Assembly (NCBI GenBank): GCA_014843695.1
Contig: JABXNX010000069.1
Coordinates: 1 to 64,000 of the forward strand
DNA from: Archivesica marissinica
Lineage: Eukaryota; Mollusca; Bivalvia; Venerida; Vesicomyidae
Reading direction: 5' to 3'
Length of the DNA: 64,000 nucleotides
The position numbers and the translations under genes are program-made. Each line of letters opens with the position of its first letter. The stretch's first letter is position 1. Of the stretch, positions 53,903 to 64,000 are shown piece by piece. The notes beneath the pieces are model-generated. The model was not told the origin of the DNA, did no database searches, and was given only the letters and a program-made list of their open reading frames with translations.

Positions 53903-54892
53903 GTATAACATAATCTATACCTACCTATAACTTCTAGTATAATATAGTATATACCTAGCTATAACTGCTAGTATAACGTAATCCGTACCTACATATAAAT
54001 GCTAGTATAACATAGTCTATACCTACCAATAATTGCTAGTATAACAGAGTATATACCTACCTATAAACTGCTAGTATAACATAGTATATACCTACCTATA
54101 ACTGCTAGTATGACAGCGTATATACCTACTTATAACTGCTAGTATAACATACTCTATACCTACCTATAACTGCTAGTATAACATAGTATATACCTATCTA
54201 TAACTGCTAGTATAACATAGTCAATATCTACCTATAACTGCTAGTATAACATAGAATATACCAACCTATAACCGCTATTATAACATAGTCTATACCTACC
54301 TATAACTGCTAGTATAACATAGTCTATACCTATCTATAACTGCTAGTATAACAGAATATATACCTACCTATAACTGCTAGTATGACAGCGTATATACCTA
54401 CTTATAACTGCTAGTATAACATAATCTATACCTACCTATAACTGCTAGTATAACAGAGTATATACCTACCTATAACTGCTAGTATGACAGCGTATATACC
54501 TACTTATAACTGCTAGTATAACATACTATATACCTACCTATAACTGCTAGTATAACATAGTATACACCTACCTATAACTGCTAGTATAACAGAGTATATA
54601 CCTACCTATAACTGTTAGTATGACAGAATCTAAACTAACCTATTTCTGCTAGTATAACATATTCTACACCTACCTATAACTGCTAGTATAACATAATATA
54701 TACCTACCTATAAATACTAGTATAGCAAAGTATATACCTACCTATAACAGCTTGTATAACAGAGTATATACCTACCTATAACTGCTAGCATGAGAGAGTA
54801 TATAACTACACATAACTGCTAGTATAACATACTCTATACCTTCCTATAACTGATAGTATAACAGAGTATATACCCACTTATAACTGCTAGTA

Positions 54893-55630
54893 TGACAGCG
54901 TGTATACCTACTTATAACTGCTAGTATAACATACTCTATACCTACCTATAACTGGTAGTATAACAGAGTGTATACCTACCTATAACTGCTAGTATAACAG
55001 AGTATATACCTACCTATAACTGCTAGTACAACAGAGTATATACCTACCTATAATTCCTAGTATAACATAGTATATAACTACCTATTACTGTTAGTGTAAC
55101 AGAGTATATACCTACCTATAACTGCTAGTATAACATAATCTGTACCTACATATAAATGCTAGTATAACACAGTCTATACCTACCTATAACTGCTAGTATA
55201 ACAGAGTATATACCTACCTATAACTGCTAGTATAACAGAGTATATACCTACCTATAACTGCTAGTATGACAGCGTGTATACCTACTTATAACTGCTAGTA
55301 TAACATACTCTATACCTACCTATAACTGGTAGTATAACAGAGTATATACCTACCAATAACTGCTAGTATAACAGAGTATATACCTACCTATAACTGCTAG
55401 TACAACAGAGTATATACCTACCTATAATTCCTAGTATAACATAGTATATAACTACCTATTACTGTTAGTGTAACAGAGTATATACCTACCTATAACTGCT
55501 AGTATAACATAATCTGTACCTACATATAAATGCTAGTATAACACAGTCTATACCTACCTATAACTGCTAGTATAATAGAGTATATACCTACCTATAACTG
55601 CTAGTATAACAGAGTATATACCTACCTATA
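54893..55630. repeat. 374-bp (eleven-monomer) tandem duplication
   Basis: TGACAGCGTGTATACC is at 54893 and 55267, an offset of 374 (11 x 34). It is followed in both copies by CTGGTAGTATAAC, AATTCCTAGTATAAC, TGTTAGTGTAACAG and the CATAATCTGTACC monomer. Confidence 0.8.
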
Positions 55631-58600
55631 ACCGCTAGTATAACATAGTCCATATCTACCTATTATTGCTAGTATCACATAGTCTATACCTACATATAAC
55701 CGCTATTATAACATAGTCTATACCTACCTATAACTGCTAGTATAACATAGTATATACCTACCTATTACTGCTAGTATAACAGACTCTGTTCCTACCTATA
55801 ACCGCTAGTATAACAGACTCTGTACCTACCTATAACCGCTAGTATAACATAGTATATACTTACCTCTAACCGCTAGTATAACATAGACTATACCTACCTA
55901 TAACTGCTAGTATAACATAGTCTATACATACCTATAACTGCTAGTGTAACAGAGTATATAGCTACCTATATCTGCTAGTATAACATACTCAATACCTACC
56001 TATAACTGCTATTATAACAGAGTCTATACCTACCTATAAAAGCTAGTATAATATAGTCTATACCTACATATAAGTGCTAGTATAACAGAGTATATAGCTA
56101 CCTATATATGCTAGTATAACAGATTCAATACCTACCTCTAACCGCTATTATAACAGAGTATATACCTACCTATTACTGCTAGTATAACTGACTATGTACC
56201 TACCTATAACCGCTAGTATAACTTAGTATATACTTACCTCTAACCGCTAGTATAACATAGACTATACCTACCTATAACTGCTAGTAAAACATAGTCTATA
56301 CCTACCTATAACTGCTAGTATAACATAGTCTATACCTATCTATAACTGCTAGTATAACATAGTATATACCTACCTATATCTGCTGGTATAACAGAGTATA
56401 TACCTACCTATAACTGCTAGTATAGCAGAGTATATAACTACCTATAAAACCTAGTATAACAGAGTCTATACCTACCTATAACTGCTAGAATAATGTAGTC
56501 TATATCTACATATAACTACTAGTATAACATAGTCTATACCTACCTATAACTGTAAGTTTAGCATAATATATAACTACCTATAACTAGTAGTATAGCAGAG
56601 TATATACCCACCAATAACTGCTAGTATAGCAGAGTATATAACTATCTATAACTGCTAGTATAACAGAGTCTACACCTACCTATAACTGCTAGTATAATAT
56701 AGTATATATCTACATATAACTACTAGAATAACATAGTATATACCTACCTATAACTGCTAGTATAACAGAATATATACCTAACAATAACTGCTAGTACAAC
56801 AGAGTATATACATACATCTAACCGCTGGTATAACATAGTCTATACCTACCTATATCTGCTAGTATAACATAGTCTATACCTACCTATAACAGCTTGTATG
56901 ACATAGTCTATACTTACATATAACTGCTAGTATAACAGAGTATATACCTAAATATAACTGTTAGTATAACAGAGTCTATACCTACCTATAACTGCTAGTA
57001 TGACATAGTATATACTTACCTCTAACCGCTAGTATAACATAGACTATACCTACCTATAACTGCTAGTATAACATAGTCTATACCTACCTATAACTGCTAG
57101 TATAACAGAGTCAATACATACCTATAACTGCTAGTATAACAGAGTATATACCTACCTATAACTGCTAGTACAACAGAGTATATACATACATCTAACCGTT
57201 GGTATAACATAGTCTATACCTACCTTTAACTGCTAGTGTAACAGAGTATATAGCTACCTATATCTGCTAGTATAACAGAGTCTATGCCTACCTATAACAG
57301 CTAGTATAACATAGTCTATACCTACATATATCTGCTAGTATAACATAGTCTATACCAACTATAACTGCTAGTGTAACAGAGTATATAGCTACATATATAT
57401 GCTAGTATAACAGAGTCTATACCTACCTATAACTGCTAGTATAACAGAGTATATATCTACCAATAACTGCTAGTATGACAGCGTATATACCTACTTATAA
57501 CTGCTAGTATAACATACTCTATACCTACCTATAACTGGTAGTATAACAGAGTATATACCTACTTATAACTGCTAGTATAACATAATCTATACCTACCTAT
57601 AACTTCTGTTATAACACAGTATATACCTAGCTATAACTGCTAGTATAACATAGTCTATGCCTACCTATAACTGCTAGTATAACATAATATATACGTACCT
57701 ATTACTGCTAGTATAACATACTCTATAACTACCTATAACCGCTAGTATAACATAGTCTATACCTACCTATTACCTCTATTCTAACATAGTATATACCTAC
57801 CTATATTTGCTAGTATAACAGAGTCTATATATACCTATAACTGCTAGTATAACATAGTATATACCTACCTATAACTGCTCGTATAACATAGTCTATACCT
57901 ACCTATAACTGCTAGCATAACAGAATCTATACCTACCTATAATTGCTAGTATAACATACTCTATAGCTACCTATAACTGCTAGTATAACAGAGTATATAC
58001 ATATCTATAAGTTCTAGTATAACAGAGTATATACCTACCTATAACTGCTAGCATAGCAGAGTATATACCTACCTATAACTGCTAGTATAACCGAATCTAT
58101 ACATACTTATAACTGCTAGTATAACATAGTCCATACCTACCAATAGCTGCTAGTATAACATAGACTATAACTACCTATAACCGCTATTTTAACATAGTAT
58201 AAACCTACCTATAACTGCTAGTAAAACAGAGTATATACCTACCTATAACAGCTTGTATAACAGAGTATATACCTACATATAACTGCTAGTATGACAGAGT
58301 ATATAACTACTTATAACTGCTAGCATAACATACTCCATACCTACCTATAACCGCTAGTTTAACAGAGTATATACCTACCTACAACTGCTAGTATGACAGC
58401 GTATATACCTACTTATAACTGCTAGTATAAGATACTATATACCTACCTATAACTGCTAATATATCATAGTATATATCTACCTATAACTGCTAGTATAACA
58501 GAGTCTATACATACCTATAACTGCTAGTATAATATAGTCTATATCTACATATAACTACTAGTATAACATAGTCTATACCTACCTATATCTGCTAGTATAA

Positions 58601-58639
58601 CATACTCTATACTTACCTATAACTGCTAGTATAACAGAG

Positions 58640-61600
58640 TATATACCTACCTATAACTGCTAGTACAACAGATTATATAAATACATCTAACCGCTGGTAT
58701 AACATTGTCTATACCTACCTGTAACTGCTACTGTAACATAATATATATACCTACCTATAACTGCTAGAATAACAGAGTGTATACCTACATATAACTGGTA
58801 GTACAACAGAGTATATACATACATCTAACCTCTGGTATAACATAGTCTATACCTACCTATAACTGCTAGTGTAACAGAGTATATAGCTACCTATATCTGC
58901 TAGTATAACAGAGTCTATACATACCTATAACAGCTAGCATAACATAGTCTATACCTACATATAACTGCTAGTATAACATAGTCAATACCTACCTATAACT
59001 GCTAGTATAAAAGACAATATGCCTACCTATAACTGCTATATAATTGCTAGTATAGCTGAGTATATACCTACCTATAACTGCTCGTATAACATAGTCTATA
59101 CCTATATATAACTGCTAGTATAACAGAGTATATACCTACTTATATCTGCTAGAGTAACAGAATATATACCTACCTATAACTGCTAGTATAACATAGTATA
59201 TACCTACCTATAACTGCTAGCATAGCAGAGTATATACCTACCTATAACTGCTAATATAACCGAATCTATACCTACCTATAACTGCTAGTATAACAGAGTC
59301 TATATCTACCTATAACTGCTAGTATAACATAGTATATACCTACCTATAACTGCTCGTATAACATAGTCTATGCCTACCTATAACTGCTAGCATAACCGAA
59401 TCTATACCTACCTATAATTTCTAGTATAACATACTCTATACCTACCCATAACTGCTAGTAAAATAGAGTATATACATATATATAACTGCTAGTATAACAA
59501 TTTCTATACCTACCTATTACTGCTAGTATATCAGACTCTATATCTACCTATAACTGCTAGTATAGCGAAATATATACCTACCTATAACTGCTAGTATAAT
59601 ATAGTATATACCTACCTATAACTGCTCGCATAGCAGAGTATATACCTACCTATAACTGCTAGTATAACCGAATCTTTCCCTACCTATAACTGCTAGTATA
59701 ACAGAGTATATATCTACCTATAACTACTAGTATAACATAGTATATACCTACCTATAACTGCTAGTATAACATAGTCTATATCTACCTATAGCTGCTAGTA
59801 TAACATAGACTATACCTACCTATAACTGCTAGTATAACATAGTATATACCTACCTATAACTGCTAGTAAAACAGAGTATATACCTACCTATAACAGCTTG
59901 TATAACAGAGTACATACCTACCTATAACTGCTAGTATGACAGAGTATATAACTACTTATAACTGCTAGTATAACATACTCCATACCTACCTATAACTGCT
60001 AGTTTAACAGAGTATATACCTACCTATAATGCTAGTATGACAGCGTATATACCTACTTATAACTGCTAGTATAACTTACTATATACATACCTATAACTGC
60101 TAGTATAACATAGTATATATCTACCTATAACTGCTAGTATAACAGTGTATATACCTACCTATAACTGCTAGTATAATATAGTCTATATCTACATATAACT
60201 ACTAGTATAACATAGTCTATACCTACCTATATCTGCTAGTATAACATACTCTATACTTACCTATAACTGCTAGTATAACAGAGTATATACCTACCTATAA
60301 CTGCTAGTACAACAGAGTATATAAATACATCTAACCGCTGGTATAACATTGTCTATTCCTACCAATAACTGCTACTATAACATAATATATATACCTACCT
60401 ATAACTGCTAGTATAACAGAGTGTATACCTACATATAACTGCTAGTACAACAGAGTATATACATACATCTAACCGCTGGTATAACATAGTCTATACCTAC
60501 CTATAACTGCTAGTGTAACAGAGTATATAGCTACCTATATCTGCTAGTATAACAGAGTCTATACCTACCTATAACAGCTAGCATAACATAGTCTATACCT
60601 ACATATAACTGCTAGTATAACATAGTCAATACCTACCTATAACTGCTAGTATAAAAGACAATATGCCTACCTATAACAGCTATATAATTGCTAGTATAGC
60701 TGAGTATATACCTACCTATAATTGCTCGTATAACAGAGTGTATACCTAGATATAACTGCTAGTACAACAGAGTATATACATACATCTAACCGCTGGTATA
60801 ACATAGTCTATACCTACCTATAACTGCTAGTGTAACAGAGTATATAGCTACCTATATCTGCTAGTATAACAGAGTCTATACCTACCTATAACAGCTAGCA
60901 TAACATAGTCTATACCTACATATAACTGCTAGTATAACATAGTCAATACCTACCTATAACTGCTAGTATAAAAGACAATATGCCTACCTATAACTGCTAT
61001 ATAATTGCTAGTATAGCTGAGTATATACCTACCTATAACTGCTCGTATAACATAGTATATACTTACCAATAACTGCTAGTATAACATAGTCTATACCTAT
61101 ATATAACTGCTAGTATAACAGAGTATATACCTACTTATATCTGCTAGAGTAACAGAATATATACCTACCTATAACTGCTAGTATAACATAGTCTATATCT
61201 ACATATAACTACTAGTATAACATAGTCTATACCTACCTATATCTACTAGTATAACATAATCTATACCTACCTATAACTGCTAGTATAACATTGTCTATAC
61301 CTACCTATAACTGCTAGTATATCATACTCTATACCTACCTATAACTGCTAGTACAAAAAAATCTATACCTACCTATAACTGCTAGTATAACATAGTATAT
61401 ACCTACCTATAACTGCTAGCATAGCAGAGTATATACCTACCTATAACTGCTAATATAACCGAATCTATACCTACCTATAACTGCTAGTATATCATAGTCT
61501 ATATCTACCTATAACTACTAGTATAACATAGTATATACCTACCTATAACTGCTCGTATAACATAGTCTATACCTACCTATAACTGCTAGCATAACCGAAT

Positions 61601-62600
61601 CTATACCTACCTATAATTTCTAGTATAACATACTCTATACCTACCCATAACTGCTAGTATAACAGAGTATATACATATCTATAACTGCTAGTATAACATT
61701 TTCTATACCTACCTATAACTGCTAGTATATCAGACTCTATACCTACCTATTACTGCTAGTATTTCGAAATATATACCTACCTATAACTGCTAGTATAATA
61801 TAGTATATACCTACCTATAACTGCTAGCATAGCAGAGTATATACCTACCTATAACTGCTAGTATAACCGAATCGTTCCCTACCTATAACTGCTAGTATAA
61901 CAGAGTATATATCTACCTATAACTACTAGTAGAACATAGTATATACCTACCTATAACTGCTCGTATAACATAGTCTATACCTACATATAACTGCTAGCAT
62001 AACCGAATCTATACCTACCTATAATTGCTAGTATAACATACTCTATAGCTACCTATAACTGCTAGTATAACAGAGTATATACATATCTATAAGTTCTAGT
62101 ATAGCAGAGTATATACCTACCTATAACTGCTAGCATAGCAGAGTATATACCTACCTATAACTGCTATTATAACCGAATATATACATACCTATAACTGCTA
62201 GTATAACATAGTCCATACCTACCTATAGCTGCTAGTATAACATAGACTATACCTACCTATAACCGCTATTATAACATAGTATATACCTACCTATAACTGC
62301 TAGTAAAACAGAGTATATACCTACCTATAACAGCTTGTATAACAGAGTATATACCTACCTATAACTGCTAGTATGACAGAGTATATACCTACTTATAAAT
62401 GCTAGTATAACATACTCCATACCTTCCTATAACTGCTAGTTTAACAGAGTATATACCTACATATAACTGCTAGTATAACATAGTCAAAACCTACCTATAA
62501 CTGCTAGTATAAAAGACTATATGCCTACCCATAACTGCTATATAATTGCTAGTATAGCTGAGTATATACCTACCTATAACTGCTAGTATAACATAGTATA
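58640..62600. repeat. Overlapping large duplications, offsets about 1644 and 2190-2199 bp
   Basis: TAATTGCTAGTATAGCTGAG is at 59041, 60685, 61003 and 62543. ATACATCTAACC after a TATAA run is at 58681 and 60325, again 1644 apart. TTTCCC/GTTCCC (59685, 61874) and AATTTCTAG (59416, 61615) give offsets of 2189 and 2199. The region has been duplicated more than once with different break points. Confidence 0.72.
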
Positions 62601-64000
62601 TACTTACCTCTAACTGCTAGTATGACATAGTCTATACATATCTATAACTGCTAGTATAACAGAGTATATAGCTACCTATATCTGCTAGTATAACGGAGTC
62701 AATAACTACCTATAACCGCTAGTATAACAGAGTCTATAACCTCCTATTACTGCTAGTACAACAGATTCTATACCTACCAATAATAGCTAGTATAACAGAG
62801 TATATACCTAACTATAACTGCTAGTATGACAGAGTATATACATACTTATAACTGCTAGCATAACATTCTCTATACCTACCTATAACTGCTAGTATAACAG
62901 AGTCCATATCATTGTATATACATATCTATAACTGCGGGTATGACAGAGTATATACCTACGTATAACTGCTAGTATAACAGTGTCTATAACTACCTATTAC
63001 TGCTAGTATAACATACTCTATACCTACCTATAACTGCTAGCATAACAGAGTATATACCTACCTATAAATGCTAGTATAACTGAGTATATACCTACCTATA
63101 ACCGCTAGTATAACATAGTCTATACCTACCAATAACTGCTAGTATAACATAGTTTATACCTACCTATAACCTCTATTATAACATAGTCTATACCTACCTA
63201 TAACTGCTAGTATAACATAGTTTATACCTATATATAACTGCTAGTATAACAGAGTCTATACCTACCTATAACAGTATAACAGTGTCTATAACTACCTATT
63301 ACTGCTAGTATAACATACTCTATACCTACCTATAACTGCTAGCATAACATACTCTATACCTACCTATAACTGCTAGCATAACAGAGTATATACCTTCCTA
63401 TAACTGCTAGTATAGCAGAGTATATACCTACCTATAACTGCTAGTATAACATAGTTTATACCTACCTATAACCTCTATTATAACATAGTCTATACATACC
63501 TATAACTGCTAGTATAACATAGTTTATACCTACATATAACTGCTAGGATAGCAGAGTATATATATAACTATAACTGCTAGTATAACCGAATCTATACCTA
63601 CCTATAACTGCTAGTATAACATAGTATATACCTACCTATAACTGCTAGTATGACAGCGTATATACCTACTTATAACTGCTAGTATAACATACTATATACC
63701 TACCTATAACTGGTAGTATAACAGAGTATATACCTACCTAAAACTGCTAGTATAACAGAGTATATACCTACCTATAACTGCTAGTACAACAGAGTATATA
63801 CTACCTATAACTCCTAGTATAACATAGTATATACCTACATATTACTGTTAGTGTAACCGGGTATATACCTACCTATTAATGCTAGTATGACATAGTCTAT
63901 ACATATCTATAACTGCTAGTATAACAGAGTATATACCAACCTATAACTGCTAGTTTAACAAAGTCAATACCTACCTATTACTGCTAGTATAACATAATAT

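Larger units (their letters stand above)
16679..64000. repeat. 34-bp satellite array, right block
   Basis: About 1390 monomers run head to tail in the same orientation and phase as the left block, and off the right edge. Variants are more diverse than on the left: CCTCTATTATAACATAG, GCATACCAAACTC, TATGACAGCG, CCGAATCTATACC, TTAGTGTAACAG and CATCTAACCGCTGG all recur in ordered groups. Long duplicated blocks dominate the layout. No gene, RNA gene or second transposon was found in it. The only foreign piece is the short A/C insert at 43768-43793. Function is unknown. Confidence 0.97.

Noticed and set aside
1..64000. loxP-like 34-bp recombination sites
   Set aside because: The length and an ATAACT start are similar, but the monomer lacks the 13-bp inverted arms and spacer of a lox site.
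1..64000. Telomeric repeat
   Set aside because: TACCTACC resembles some telomere motifs in part, but the period is 34 bp and no TTAGGG-type run exists.

Overview
The window is almost entirely a tandem array of a 34-bp satellite monomer, interrupted once by a Ty3/gypsy-type LTR retrotransposon. It is eukaryotic nuclear DNA and AT-rich, with no bacterial-style gene organisation. The pol sequence and the array type suit an invertebrate animal; a mollusc is plausible, but I cannot prove the species from the sequence.

Layout: (1) 1-8704, satellite array, about 256 monomers, open at the left edge. (2) 8705-16673, one inserted element. It holds about 1 kb of non-coding AT-rich 5' sequence with two tRNA-like pol III box sequences, a broken gag (9709-11528), a -1 frameshift signal (11474-11518), protease-RT-RNase H (11441-14047), integrase in another frame (about 13975-15534), an untranslated 3' stretch, a hairpin, a polypurine tract and a complete 418-bp 3' LTR (16256-16673, TGTCG...CGACA). 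I see no matching 5' LTR. CTACC lies on both sides (8700-8704 and 16674-16678), and the satellite phase continues across the insertion, as expected for a 5-bp target-site duplication. (3) 16674-64000, satellite array again, about 1390 monomers, open at the right edge.

The monomer divides into three TATA-initial pieces of 12+12+10 bp. Monomer variants form nested duplicated blocks, with measured offsets of 204 bp (five places), 374, 952, 1565, 1888, 2035, 2854 and about 4240 bp. This is the pattern expected from unequal exchange or replication slippage. A few short patches are dense in small deletions relative to sister copies and may be assembly or consensus errors. One patch (43768-43793) is an A/C-only insert unlike the satellite. 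The arrays carry no genes: the monomer has stops on both strands and 34 is not a multiple of 3, so every frame closes quickly.

The only proteins are those of the retroelement. Its RT, RNase H and integrase catalytic residues are all present, but gag has several frame changes plus a stop and pol has one break, so this copy looks non-autonomous unless the breaks are sequencing errors. All offsets were counted by hand from shared markers.
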